A DNA stretch of 33,827 bases from CAYZXL01 sp964482435 (GTDB lineage Bacteria > Auribacterota > JABMQX01), in NCBI GenBank assembly GCA_964482435.1, contig CAYZXL010000053.1, forward strand, positions 1 to 33,827, read 5' to 3'. This document shows, in pieces, positions 7,524 through 15,951 of this stretch; positions within the stretch are counted from its first letter, which is position 1, and every line of letters begins with the position of its first letter. The position numbers were made by a program, and so were the translations under genes. The notes beneath the pieces were generated by a model. That model did no database searches. It saw only the letters and a list, made by a program, of their open reading frames with translations, and had not been told where the DNA came from.

Positions 7524-8941
7524 GTTCCATCGGCACATCTGAACTGATCCACGCCCTTATGGGAAGGCAAATAGCCGGACGGACCGAGAGCGTCTTTACG
7601 GGAGTTTCCACAGACTCTCGGTCCGTCCGGAGAGGTGACCTATTCATTGCCCTCGTCGGCAAGCGCCTCGATGGACACGACTTCGTTTCAGAAGCTGTCC
7701 GGGGAGGAGCGGCCGGTGTCGTCGTGTCGCGGGAGTGTTCACCTAACGATGACGCCGACGATGTTGTCATCGTAATGGTGGACGACACGACTAAGGCCCT
7801 GCTGAGGCTCGCCGCGTGGCACAGGTGCCGTTTCCGCTGCCGGGTGGCCGCAGTAACCGGCAGCAACGGCAAAACCACCACAAAAGACCTCACCTGGGCA
7901 ATTCTCTCTCGGAGGTACAGGACGCTCCGCAGCCAGGGGAGCAAAAATAACCACATTGGCCTCCCCCTGACGTTGCTCGAACTCAATGACAAGACCGAAG
8001 CAGCAGTCCTGGAACTGGGGACGAGCGCTTTCGGGGAGGTCCGCCTGCTCGCTTTTATCTGCCAGCCCGACGTCGGGTGCATCACGAACGTAGGTCCCGC
8101 CCACCTCGAGTTCTTTGGCAGCGTCCAGAATGTCGCCGCCGCCAAGGCAGAATTGCTGGAAGAACTCGATGAAAGCTCCCCCGTCGTCCTCAACGCAGAC
8201 GACGAGTGGTCCGAGTGGGTTCGGTACAAGGCGAGGGGACCGATTGTGACCTTTGGCATCCATCGCAAAGCCGATTTCATGGCGGAAAACGTATCCGCCA
8301 GAGACGGATACGTCTCCTTCCGCCTTGTCGCGAACCTTCTGGGGAGTCGGCGAACCATAGAGCTGCCGTTTCCCGGAGGGCACAACGCCCGCAACGCCCT
8401 CGCCGCGGCAGCCCTCTCATCGCAGATGGGGGCAGGCATTTCCGAGATCGAGGAAGGGTTGGCGGCAGCAAAGCTTCCATCCATGAGATACGAAGTCAGC
8501 ACTTTTTCGGGAATCACCGTGATTAACGACGCTTACAACGCAAACCCCGTCTCGATGATGGCCGCGCTCTCCTCTTTTTGCGAGACGGACGTTCGCGGCC
8601 GAAGGATTTTCGTTTGCGGCGACATGCTTGAGCTTGGAATCCATGCGCATGAGGCCCACCGAGAGGTTGGGCTCTTTCTCAGGAGCAAGCCCATAGACTA
8701 TGTGATTGCTTTCGGAGAGTTAGCCCCCATTGTCGGGAAGGCGGCTTTCGGAGAAGGCATGGAGGGCGAGAAATGGACTTCGTGTCGCTCACCGGAGGAG
8801 GTTCTCTCGGTTCTGAAGAATGTAGCCGCGAGCGGAGATGCCGTTCTCATCAAAGGCTCGCGGGCAAACGCCATGGAGAGAATCGTTGACGCCCTGAGGG
8901 CGGCCGAAGGCGCTGTCTCAAAAGGAGTGAAAAGAACATGA
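7520..8941 (+). CDS. murF: UDP-MurNAc-tripeptide:D-Ala-D-Ala ligase
   Basis: MurF joins the D-Ala-D-Ala dipeptide made by Ddl (also in this cluster) to UDP-MurNAc-tripeptide, finishing the cytoplasmic pentapeptide precursor. Motifs seen are the N-terminal GVSTDSRSVRRGDLFIALVG, the P-loop VTGSNGKTTTKDL, NVGPAHLEFFGS with the carbamylatable lysine in AAKAELLEE, and VINDAYNANPVSM. Length (473 aa) is normal. The ATG at 7520 is the only possible start, since an in-frame TAA lies at 7511. The C-terminus overlaps the next gene as ATGA (8938-8941). Confidence 0.96.
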   Translation: MSSIGTSELIHALMGRQIAGRTESVFTGVSTDSRSVRRGDLFIALVGKRLDGHDFVSEAVRGGAAGVVVSRECSPNDDADDVVIVMVDDTTKALLRLAAWHRCRFRCRVAAVTGSNGKTTTKDLTWAILSRRYRTLRSQGSKNNHIGLPLTLLELNDKTEAAVLELGTSAFGEVRLLAFICQPDVGCITNVGPAHLEFFGSVQNVAAAKAELLEELDESSPVVLNADDEWSEWVRYKARGPIVTFGIHRKADFMAENVSARDGYVSFRLVANLLGSRRTIELPFPGGHNARNALAAAALSSQMGAGISEIEEGLAAAKLPSMRYEVSTFSGITVINDAYNANPVSMMAALSSFCETDVRGRRIFVCGDMLELGIHAHEAHREVGLFLRSKPIDYVIAFGELAPIVGKAAFGEGMEGEKWTSCRSPEEVLSVLKNVAASGDAVLIKGSRANAMERIVDALRAAEGAVSKGVKRT

Positions 8942-9753
8942 ACGACCAATCCCATTCTCAGCACGGTTCCGACGCTCCATCCGTTGGAGCAAGACCAACC
9001 GTGCACGAGTATAACCTTAGAGCTTCCACGCGCCACGGGCTTTTCTCTCTCGGCGGCACATTAGCCGTGGGACTGATTATTTCGACCGTTCTGGCGACAG
9101 GCGCCGTGGAGAGAATCAAGCTCGCAAATCAGACCATCAGCGTCAAGGGGTGCGCCGAGCGGTTGATTGACTCCGACGTGATTGTCTGGGGCGCCTCGTT
9201 CAGCACCCAGGCAGCTCAAATGGCCGATGCCTACAAGAAGATGAAACAAGACCTCCCTCTCGTGCTCGATTATCTCCGAAAAGAAGGCGTGCCGGAATCC
9301 GAGACGGCGGTCTCCTCAATCTGCACAAGTACTCTTTACGCGAAAGATGAGCACGGACACACCACCGACACGATTACCGGCTACCGATTAAGCCAGTCGG
9401 TGCGCGTACGCTCAGGAGACCTCTCGAGGATAACACGCGTCTCCAGAAGCTGCACAGACCTCATGGAAAAAGGCGTCGAGATTACCTCTGATTCGCCTGA
9501 GTACTACTACACAAAAGCTGAGGAGCTGAAGCTGGAAATGCTCGCCGAGGCAGCTCGCGACGCTAAGCAGCGGGCGGAGCAGCTTGTCAAGGGCAGCGGC
9601 AGCAAGATCGGGCCGCTGCGAACGGCCTCGCAGGGGGTGTTCCAGATAACGCCAGCCCACTCGACGGAAGTCTCAGACTACGGCGTTTCGGACACCTCAT
9701 CGTGGAAAAAGAAAATCAGGGCGGTTGTGACCGTCAGTTACTCGATACATTGA
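8938..9753 (+). CDS. SIMPL-domain (DUF541) protein, membrane anchored
   Basis: The 271-aa product has a 34-residue hydrophilic N-terminus, one membrane segment (about 35-55), and an extracytoplasmic region matching the SIMPL/DUF541 pattern. That pattern includes TISVKGCAERLIDSDVIVWGASF, a helical YKKMKQDLPLVLDYLRKEGV stretch, TITGYRLSQSVRVR, and a late AARDAKQRAEQLVKGSGSKIGPL segment. SIMPL proteins are periplasmic or membrane linked, and their biochemical role is poorly known. The ATG overlaps the murF stop by 4 nt, so it is translationally coupled within the dcw cluster. That position, between murF and mraY, is unusual and suggests an envelope or division role. The family call is good; the function is unknown. 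Confidence 0.85.
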   Translation: MNDQSHSQHGSDAPSVGARPTVHEYNLRASTRHGLFSLGGTLAVGLIISTVLATGAVERIKLANQTISVKGCAERLIDSDVIVWGASFSTQAAQMADAYKKMKQDLPLVLDYLRKEGVPESETAVSSICTSTLYAKDEHGHTTDTITGYRLSQSVRVRSGDLSRITRVSRSCTDLMEKGVEITSDSPEYYYTKAEELKLEMLAEAARDAKQRAEQLVKGSGSKIGPLRTASQGVFQITPAHSTEVSDYGVSDTSSWKKKIRAVVTVSYSIH

Positions 9754-9818
9754 CGTTCCCACGGGCTGGGGCGCTCGGGCGCCTCAGGTCGAACAGGCAC
9801 AAAGCGGGAAGTTCTTAG

Positions 9819-10916
9819 ATGCTGTATTACTTGCTTTACCCTCTCAGAGAGTCTTTCAGCGGATTCAATGTCCTGCGCTACATAACCTTCCGGGCAGCGA
9901 TGGCGGCCGTCACCGCCTTGATTCTTGGGATTGTCCTGGGGCCGTATGTCATCCGGAAACTCTACGAGCTTAAAGCTGGCGCCCCGCTGAGAAAAGAGGA
10001 GTTCTTCGCACTCCACGCCGCCCATAAGCAGAAGGATGGCGTTCCGACAATGGGGGGAATCCTCATCCTGATTTCAATCCTCGTGGCTACGTTGCTGTGG
10101 GTGGACATCCTCAATGTCAACGTGCTCGTCATCCTGGTAGCTTCTGTTTGGCTCGCCATTCTGGGTTGCGCAGACGACCTCACGAAGGTCAGGAAAAGGG
10201 AAGCGGGGGGCATATCGGCGAGGGCGAAATTCTTCTGGCAGGCGGTGCTGGGAGTCGGGATTGGAGTGCTCCTGATTCTCCTTCCGGAGAAGGCTGCGTA
10301 CACCACAAAGCTATCGGTTCCATTCTGGAAACATCCTCTCATCGACCTGGGCTTAGGATACATCGTTTTCGCGGCCTTTGTGGTGGTGGGAAGCGCCAAC
10401 GCCGTGAACCTCACGGATGGCCTGGACGGACTTGCCATCGGTTGCTCGATGGCTGCTGCGGTTGCCTACGGCATCATCGCCTATGTGGCCGGGCACGCCA
10501 GTTTCGCAAACTATCTGAACATCCAGTACGTCCCGGGGAGCGGAGAGCTTTCGGTGTTCTGCGCGGCGACGCTCGGGGCGGGTTTGGCATTCCTGTGGTA
10601 CAACGCCCACCCGGCTCAGATATTCATGGGGGATACTGGCTCTTTAGCTCTTGGGGGAGCCGTGGGGGTCGTGGCTCTGCTGGTCAAGAAAGAGCTGCTC
10701 CTTCTGGTTGTCGGGGGCATCTTCGTCATGGAAGCCGCCTCCGTCATCCTCCAGGTCGTTTCTTTCAAAACCAGGAGAAAACGAATCTTTCTCATGACCC
10801 CGATTCATCACCATTTCGAGTTGAAAGGATGGCCCGAGACAAAAGTCACGACTCGCTTCTGGATTATGGCGGCCATCTTCGCTCTTTTGAGTTTGGCGAC
10901 TTTGAAATTGCAGTGA
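9819..10916 (+). CDS. mraY: Phospho-MurNAc-pentapeptide transferase (lipid I synthase)
   Basis: MraY is a polytopic membrane enzyme that transfers phospho-MurNAc-pentapeptide to undecaprenyl phosphate, giving lipid I. The 365-aa protein has about ten hydrophobic segments and the family motifs: DGVPTMGGILI, the Asp pair in GCADDLTK, NLTDGLDGLAIG, the catalytic-loop Asp in QIFMGDTGSLALGG, and the terminal TPIHHHFELKGWPETKV. The ATG at 9819 has GGAAG upstream at suitable spacing. It lies 65 bp after the SIMPL gene and is followed by a 380-bp structured gap before murD. Confidence 0.96.
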   Translation: MLYYLLYPLRESFSGFNVLRYITFRAAMAAVTALILGIVLGPYVIRKLYELKAGAPLRKEEFFALHAAHKQKDGVPTMGGILILISILVATLLWVDILNVNVLVILVASVWLAILGCADDLTKVRKREAGGISARAKFFWQAVLGVGIGVLLILLPEKAAYTTKLSVPFWKHPLIDLGLGYIVFAAFVVVGSANAVNLTDGLDGLAIGCSMAAAVAYGIIAYVAGHASFANYLNIQYVPGSGELSVFCAATLGAGLAFLWYNAHPAQIFMGDTGSLALGGAVGVVALLVKKELLLLVVGGIFVMEAASVILQVVSFKTRRKRIFLMTPIHHHFELKGWPETKVTTRFWIMAAIFALLSLATLKLQ

Positions 10917-10924
10917 GACCTTTC

Positions 10925-11000
10925 CCCCGCCTTCGGCGGGGTGTGAAGCCCGAACATGGCCCGGACAACCGCGGGTACCAACACCCCGCCAAAGGCGGGG
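10925..11000. repeat. Inverted pair of GC-rich palindromes (REPIN-like), mraY-murD gap
   Basis: CCCCGCC-TTC-GGCGGGG (10925-10941) and CCCCGCC-AAA-GGCGGGG (10984-11000) are each perfect 7-bp hairpins. Including the flanking TGT (10942-10944) and ACA (10981-10983), the 20-nt units are inverted copies of each other with a single mismatch, separated by 36 nt. That arrangement resembles the REPIN/BIME class of mobile palindromic pairs. Whether the unit is dispersed elsewhere cannot be seen here. Confidence 0.65.
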
Positions 11001-11296
11001 ACGAAGGAGCACCGCATCTCGTAGCAGGAAGCCGGTAACAACACGACCCGAGCTGGCGGAAGGGGCTGTGCGGAGCCACCGGCCGCGACCACCGCGGGCA
11101 TTTTGACCGGGCAACCTGGTATCCCCGGTCAGAAGCCACGAGGGCAACGCGGACGGAAAGAGATGCGGGAAAAATGCAGTGCGGCCTCTTCCGCCCGCTC
11201 ACAACAAGACGGATGAAGGAGGAAACGGATGCCCCGAGGATGTGGCACGGCTCTCGAGAGCTGAGCCCTTTCTCCGGACGTTCGCTTTGAGAAAAA
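11001..11296. other. Non-coding remainder of the mraY-murD gap, with a hairpin
   Basis: No coding frame is convincing here. TGACCGGG (11104-11111) and CCCGGTCA (11124-11131) form a perfect 8-bp stem with a 12-nt loop and no following T-run. A GACC-ACCGCGGG phrase near 11087-11098 partly repeats one at about 10965-10975. Together with the palindromic pair just upstream, the gap would be highly structured in the operon mRNA. Confidence 0.5.
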
Positions 11297-12763
11297 ATGC
11301 CTTCGATTCTTGAGACAGAAACCCAGAGAGAATCACGGTTCTCCCAGGTTGAAATGGGCGGCCGCATGGACCGCTTCCTCGCGGACCCTTCCGGCCGTCT
11401 TTTCCTCGTGGTCGGGCTTGGGGTTAGCGGACACGCCTCCTCCCTCTTCCTCCTTTCCAAAGGCGCGAAGGTCCGCTGCACCGATAGCGCCGCCACCGAC
11501 CCGCTCAAGACACGCCAGCAAGACCTGCAAAGATTCGGCGCGGAGGTCGAGCTCGGCGGCCACACGAAACAATTCTGCCACGGATGCGAGATGGTCATCG
11601 TCAGCCCCGGCGTTGACCCGCATTCGCTCCCGATTGTCTGGGCTGACGCCAATGGCATCCCGGTCATCAGCGAGATAGAGCTTGCCTTCCGGTTTTGCCG
11701 CAGCCGGATTGTGGGCATTACCGGCACCAACGGAAAAACGACGACCTGCGAGCTGACAAGCGAAATCCTCCAGCAGGGAGGCTTGACCTCTGGAATGGCA
11801 GGCAACATCGGCTTCCCCTTCATTCAGAAGGCAGCCGAAATGGAACCGCCGGAAGTCCTCGTCGTGGAAATCAGCTCGTTCCAGCTCGAGCGAATCCACA
11901 GGTTCCGACCTTTTATTTCCGCAGTTTTGAACATCACCGAAGACCATCTCGATCGCCACCCGTCCTTCGGCGACTACATAGACGCGAAAAAGAGAATCGC
12001 CGAAAACCAGGGAAAAGGCGACTTCGTCATCGTCAACGAGAAAATCAGACACCTTTTCCCGGAGGGGGCGGTGGATTCTCCGACGGTCCTGACCTTTGGG
12101 CCGTCTGACCGTGCTGACCTGTCCCTGAGCGGCGGAAAAATCGTCAGCCGGGTTTGCGGTAGCGAAAAGACCTACGACGTCACCTCACATTGGCGTCTGC
12201 GGGGCAACCACAACCTCGAGAACGTAGCTGTGGCGGTTGGCGTGGCGGAAATCTTCGGCGTCCCGGAAGAAGCCATCTACGAGACTCTCTCTCGCTTTCA
12301 GGCATCGGACCATCGCATCCAGTTCGTGGATGAAATCCGCGGCGTGGCGTTTTTTGACGATTCCAAAGGCACAAACGTGGATGCCGTCGTCAAGGCTCTG
12401 GAAACCTTTTCCCAGCCAGTTGTCCTCATCGCAGGAGGCCGTGACAAGGGGGGTGATTACGCCCCTCTGCGGGAAGTGGCGACGGGCAAGGTCAAACTGG
12501 CCGTCATCATCGGTGAAGCGCAAGAGAGACTCATCCGCTCCCTCGCCGAGGTGGTTCCAACCGCTCCCGCGAAAAGCCTGGACGAAGCTGTGGAGCTGGC
12601 TTTTCAAAATGCTGCAAAGGGAGACGTTGTGCTTCTATCTCCCGCGTGCAGCAGCTTCGACATGTTCACCGATTACAAGCATCGAGGAAAAACCTTTCAA
12701 ACAAAGGTCAAACAATTGAATCAAAAACTTGAGGAAAGGAGGAGAAGTCATGAAGCTGCGTGA
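11297..12763 (+). CDS. murD: UDP-MurNAc-L-alanine:D-glutamate ligase
   Basis: MurD adds D-glutamate to UDP-MurNAc-L-Ala in the cytoplasm. Visible are the N-terminal Rossmann loop LVVGLGVSGHASSLFL, the P-loop GITGTNGKTTTCELTSEIL, the ILVVEISSFQLE-type strand (present as VLVVEISSFQLERI), NITEDHLDRHPSFGDYIDAKKRI with its carbamylatable lysine, and FFDDSKGTN. The 488-aa form starting at ATG 11297 carries about 30 residues before the usual family start, with only a weak GAGA upstream. Internal ATGs at 11354 or 11366 are possible alternatives. The 3' end overlaps the LysM gene by 14 nt. Confidence 0.94.
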   Translation: MPSILETETQRESRFSQVEMGGRMDRFLADPSGRLFLVVGLGVSGHASSLFLLSKGAKVRCTDSAATDPLKTRQQDLQRFGAEVELGGHTKQFCHGCEMVIVSPGVDPHSLPIVWADANGIPVISEIELAFRFCRSRIVGITGTNGKTTTCELTSEILQQGGLTSGMAGNIGFPFIQKAAEMEPPEVLVVEISSFQLERIHRFRPFISAVLNITEDHLDRHPSFGDYIDAKKRIAENQGKGDFVIVNEKIRHLFPEGAVDSPTVLTFGPSDRADLSLSGGKIVSRVCGSEKTYDVTSHWRLRGNHNLENVAVAVGVAEIFGVPEEAIYETLSRFQASDHRIQFVDEIRGVAFFDDSKGTNVDAVVKALETFSQPVVLIAGGRDKGGDYAPLREVATGKVKLAVIIGEAQERLIRSLAEVVPTAPAKSLDEAVELAFQNAAKGDVVLLSPACSSFDMFTDYKHRGKTFQTKVKQLNQKLEERRRSHEAA

Positions 12764-13484
12764 CACCGTCATCTTAGTTGTGCTGGCCCACGTCGGGTTG
12801 GTGCTGGTGTGGGTTTGCATGGGCGGATGCGCCAACAACAAGGCAACGCAGCCCAAGGGGCAAGCCGCAGCGGTCGCCGCCGAAAAGCCCGCAAAGGAGG
12901 CGCCAACGACTACCGAAGTAACCACTCGGGAGCTTCCAACGCCCATTACCGTCGAGGAGACAAAGCCCCCGGCCCCCAAGGTCACCCTGCCGGAGACCGG
13001 GGTCACCAAACCCGCGGAGAAGCCCGAGGAAAAGCCGGTTGAACCATCGCCCAAGGAAATAAAGATTGTCGTGAAGAAGGGCGACACGCTCTGGGCAATC
13101 AGCCGGAAGTACAAGGTCCCTGTGAGCGTCATCGTTGACAGAAACGACATCCAGGACCCGAGCAAAATCCAGGAGGGAAGAGAGCTGATTATACCTCTCC
13201 GCGAAGGCGCCCCGGAACAACCTGAGGAGCCAGCCCCAGCGAAAACTGAGCCCGAGCCAAAGCCAGCGGCTCCGGAGTCTTCGGGTCTGGCCCCCGGCAC
13301 TGATGCCCTCCCAGTGGCCCAGGACGTGGAGACCTCGACCCACACCGTGGCTGCCGGGGACACCATCTGGACCATCGCCAGGAAGTACAGGATGTCTTCG
13401 GCGAAGATTATGGAAGCGAACAACATCGCAGACCCAACCAAGGTTCAGGTAGGACAACAACTTCGTATCCCGAAGAGCGAATAA
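12750..13484 (+). CDS. Lipoprotein with two LysM domains
   Basis: The 244-aa product starts at ATG 12750, with AAAGGAGG about 8 nt upstream, inside the end of murD. A hydrophobic segment ends in VCMGGC, a plausible lipobox with Cys27, followed by a long Pro/Glu/Lys/Thr-rich linker (about 30-103). Two LysM peptidoglycan-binding modules follow: IVVKKGDTLWAISRKYKVPV to LIIPL (about 106-150) and HTVAAGDTIWTIARKYRMSS to LRIPKSE (about 198-244). It therefore probably tethers a membrane lipid anchor to peptidoglycan. No hydrolase domain is present. Its place between murD and ftsW suggests a role in septal wall organisation, perhaps comparable to NlpD-like activators; that role is inference. Confidence 0.85.
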   Translation: MKLRDTVILVVLAHVGLVLVWVCMGGCANNKATQPKGQAAAVAAEKPAKEAPTTTEVTTRELPTPITVEETKPPAPKVTLPETGVTKPAEKPEEKPVEPSPKEIKIVVKKGDTLWAISRKYKVPVSVIVDRNDIQDPSKIQEGRELIIPLREGAPEQPEEPAPAKTEPEPKPAAPESSGLAPGTDALPVAQDVETSTHTVAAGDTIWTIARKYRMSSAKIMEANNIADPTKVQVGQQLRIPKSE

Positions 13485-13495
13485 TCGGCACTGTC

Positions 13496-14659
13496 ATGCA
13501 ATCGGAGCGAGCGCTGCTGATAATCCTGATTGTCGTCCTGCAGGGCATAGGGCTGGTGATGATATACGACTCCAGCGCCATCTACGCCAACGAGGCGCCC
13601 GAAATCCACGACAGCGATTTCTTTGTCAAGCGCCAGGCGGTGTGGATGGGGCTGGGAGTGCTGGCTTTCGCAGTCCTGTCCATGACGGATTACCGCGTCC
13701 TGGTCAGGAGCGCGCTGCCCATTTTCGGGCTGTCGGTCCTTTCCCTGGGACTCGTCTTTGTGCCGGGGATTGGAGTCAAGGCAAACGAGTCGTACAGATG
13801 GATTCGCCTCGGAGGAAAAGTTCTTCAGCCTTCGGAGTTCGCGAAGGTCGCCAGCATTCTTTTCCTCGCGCATACGCTTACGAGGAATCCCTGGCACGGG
13901 AGGCAGGGGAAGGACGCGCTCACCTTGAGGAAGCTGCTGCTTCCCCTCGGCGGGATAGGCGTCTGCGCCGGGCTGATTCTCCTGGAGCCGAACTTCAGCT
14001 CGACGGCAGTCCTGGGCGTGCTGACGTTCATCATGCTCTTCGCTGCCGGAACGAAGCTGAGATACCTCTTCTGCCTCGTCGTCCCGAGCGCCGCAGCACT
14101 GGGCTACAAGGTTTACACCTCCAGCTATCAGCTCGGACGGATTGCGGCTTTCCTGAATCCTGTTGAGCACCAATCAGGGGTGGCCTATCAGCAGACACAA
14201 TCGCTCCTTGCCCTGGGCACAGGCGGCTTATTCGGGCTCGGGCTTGGATCGGGAAGGCAGAAGTTAGGTTTTCTGCCTTACCTCTACAACGACTTTGTGG
14301 CGGCTTCCATCGGCGAGCAGGCTGGCTTCGTCGGGATGTGCGTCTTGATAAGCCTGTACGCGTTTTTTGTGGTTCTCGGCTTTCGGATAGCGCTCCGCGC
14401 CAAACACCCGGATGGATACCTCGTTGCCGTTGGGGTCAGCTGCCTCATCGGCATCCAGGCAGTCCTTCACATGGGTGTCGTGGCGAGCCTCTTTCCGGCA
14501 ACGGGACTGAATCTCCCCTTCGTCAGCTTTGGGGGATCGAGTCTGTTTGTGTCGTTGTTCCTGACGGGCTTGCTGATAAGCGTCAGCCGCATCGCAGAAA
14601 AGGAGCCAGTGAAAGAAACAGGGCGTGCGTTACGTGCGAGAAGTGTCATCACCACATGA
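13496..14659 (+). CDS. ftsW: Septal peptidoglycan glycosyltransferase FtsW (SEDS family)
   Basis: FtsW polymerises lipid II at the division site with its partner FtsI, encoded upstream. The 387-aa polytopic protein shows the SEDS features: GLVMIYDSSA in the first membrane segment, IGVKANESYRWIRLGGKVLQPSEFAK, LGFLPYLYNDFVAASIGEQAGFVG with the conserved Asp of the catalytic extracellular loop, and ATGLNLPFVSFGGSSL near the C-terminus. The ATG at 13496 lies 11 bp after the LysM gene and has no good Shine-Dalgarno sequence, so translation may be coupled. RodA is an alternative name, but the dcw context favours FtsW. Confidence 0.95.
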   Translation: MQSERALLIILIVVLQGIGLVMIYDSSAIYANEAPEIHDSDFFVKRQAVWMGLGVLAFAVLSMTDYRVLVRSALPIFGLSVLSLGLVFVPGIGVKANESYRWIRLGGKVLQPSEFAKVASILFLAHTLTRNPWHGRQGKDALTLRKLLLPLGGIGVCAGLILLEPNFSSTAVLGVLTFIMLFAAGTKLRYLFCLVVPSAAALGYKVYTSSYQLGRIAAFLNPVEHQSGVAYQQTQSLLALGTGGLFGLGLGSGRQKLGFLPYLYNDFVAASIGEQAGFVGMCVLISLYAFFVVLGFRIALRAKHPDGYLVAVGVSCLIGIQAVLHMGVVASLFPATGLNLPFVSFGGSSLFVSLFLTGLLISVSRIAEKEPVKETGRALRARSVITT

Positions 14660-14728
14660 TTCAGGGTTGACACAGACTCTCACGCACGCCGACGCAGTGG
14701 AATAGTCTTTTTGAGCTTGCGAACGGAA

Positions 14729-15889
14729 ATGAGAGTCTTAATCGCCAGCGGCGGAACCGGTGGACACATCTTCCCAGCCGTCTCGGTGGCTGAGGAAATC
14801 AAGAGTCGCCGACCGGGCGCCCGAATCCTCTTCATGGTGGCAACCAACAAGGCCCTGAGAGACCTTTCTCTGCCGACGGATGCGACCGTCGTTCGGTTGC
14901 CAGCTGTGGGCATGCCCCGGAAGCTCTCTGGCGACTTAGCCCCCTTCGCCTTCAGGCTGATGGTCAGCTTCGCCCGGTCTATGCGGTGGATGATGAACTT
15001 CCGCCCTCACGTGGCGGTCGGCTTTGGCAACTTCTCCTCCTTCGCTCCTCTCCTTGCCGCAAAGATACGCGGAGTCCCCATCGCGATTCACGAGGCGAAC
15101 GCTATCCCCGGAAAGGCGAACCTCCTCCTTGCAAGGCTATCGGACAGAGTGCTTGTGAGCTTTCCTCCGGCGGCGAGACTTTTCCCGAAAGGAAATGCCG
15201 AAGTTGTCGGGATGCCTTTGAGAAAGGAATTCACAGAACCGAGAAACAGGCTTGGCGCCCTGGCAAAACTAAACTTGAGTGGCACCAGAATAACCCTCCT
15301 GGTCGTCGGCGGCAGCCAGGGCGCCAATGCCTTGAACGTGCAGATGTCCAACCACGTCAGTATCTTACAGTCTTTTTCGGACAAAGTCCAGCTAATTCAC
15401 CTGACCGGCGCGAGTGATTACCAGTGGCTCAGGCGCCGTTATGCCGCCTCCTCCATACCGGCCTACGTGGCGCCATTTGATTCCCGGATGAAGCTCCTCT
15501 ACGACGCTGCGGACCTCGTCGTAGCCCGAGCCGGCGCCTCAACAATAGCCGAGATAATCCAGACCGGTAAGCCGACGATTCTCGTGCCTTTCCCTTACGC
15601 GACGGCTCGCCATCAGGACTACAACGCGAGATACCTCGAGGAGAACGGCGGCGCCATCGTCCTTAAGCAGAAGATAACGCCCGATGGCCGCGTTACCATC
15701 CCCGGTCTCGCCGAAAAGCTTCTGGAACTCATAAACGATACACAACGGCTTCAGCAAATGGCTGACAACAATCGGAAATTAGCCAGCGGGCCCGCCGCTC
15801 GCAATGTTGTTGATGTGCTTTTCCGCATCGCTCAGCGGGAATCTGTTCCCGAACACGAATTGGGCAAGCGGGTTGCGGTTCCAGCTTGA
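14729..15889 (+). CDS. murG: UDP-GlcNAc:lipid I N-acetylglucosaminyltransferase
   Basis: MurG converts lipid I to lipid II on the inner membrane face. The GT-B fold motifs are visible: MRVLIASGGTGGHIFPA at the N-terminus, GFGNFSSFAPLLAAKIRGVPIAIHEANAIPGKAN, LLVVGGSQGANALN, and the UDP-GlcNAc site VARAGASTIAEIIQTGKPTI followed by PYATARHQDYNA. I chose the ATG at 14729 (386 aa) because homology begins exactly there. A TTG at 14711 would add six residues. GGA directly precedes the ATG. It lies between ftsW and murC as in most dcw clusters. Confidence 0.95.
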   Translation: MRVLIASGGTGGHIFPAVSVAEEIKSRRPGARILFMVATNKALRDLSLPTDATVVRLPAVGMPRKLSGDLAPFAFRLMVSFARSMRWMMNFRPHVAVGFGNFSSFAPLLAAKIRGVPIAIHEANAIPGKANLLLARLSDRVLVSFPPAARLFPKGNAEVVGMPLRKEFTEPRNRLGALAKLNLSGTRITLLVVGGSQGANALNVQMSNHVSILQSFSDKVQLIHLTGASDYQWLRRRYAASSIPAYVAPFDSRMKLLYDAADLVVARAGASTIAEIIQTGKPTILVPFPYATARHQDYNARYLEENGGAIVLKQKITPDGRVTIPGLAEKLLELINDTQRLQQMADNNRKLASGPAARNVVDVLFRIAQRESVPEHELGKRVAVPA

Positions 15890-15951
15890 TTTAGAAAACA
15901 TCGCTTTTTGAAATTCGGTTTTTGCTCTCAAGAAGAACGGAGGCATTGTTC

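Noticed and set aside
7363..8517. 384-aa antisense reading frame opposite murF
   Set aside because: Low-complexity Ser/Arg-rich translation lying entirely opposite murE/murF, which have full family motifs. Long antisense frames are expected in high-GC genes.
14667..14695. TTGACA at 14667-14672 as a murG promoter
   Set aside because: The hexamer is perfect, but nothing resembling a -10 lies 16-18 bp downstream.
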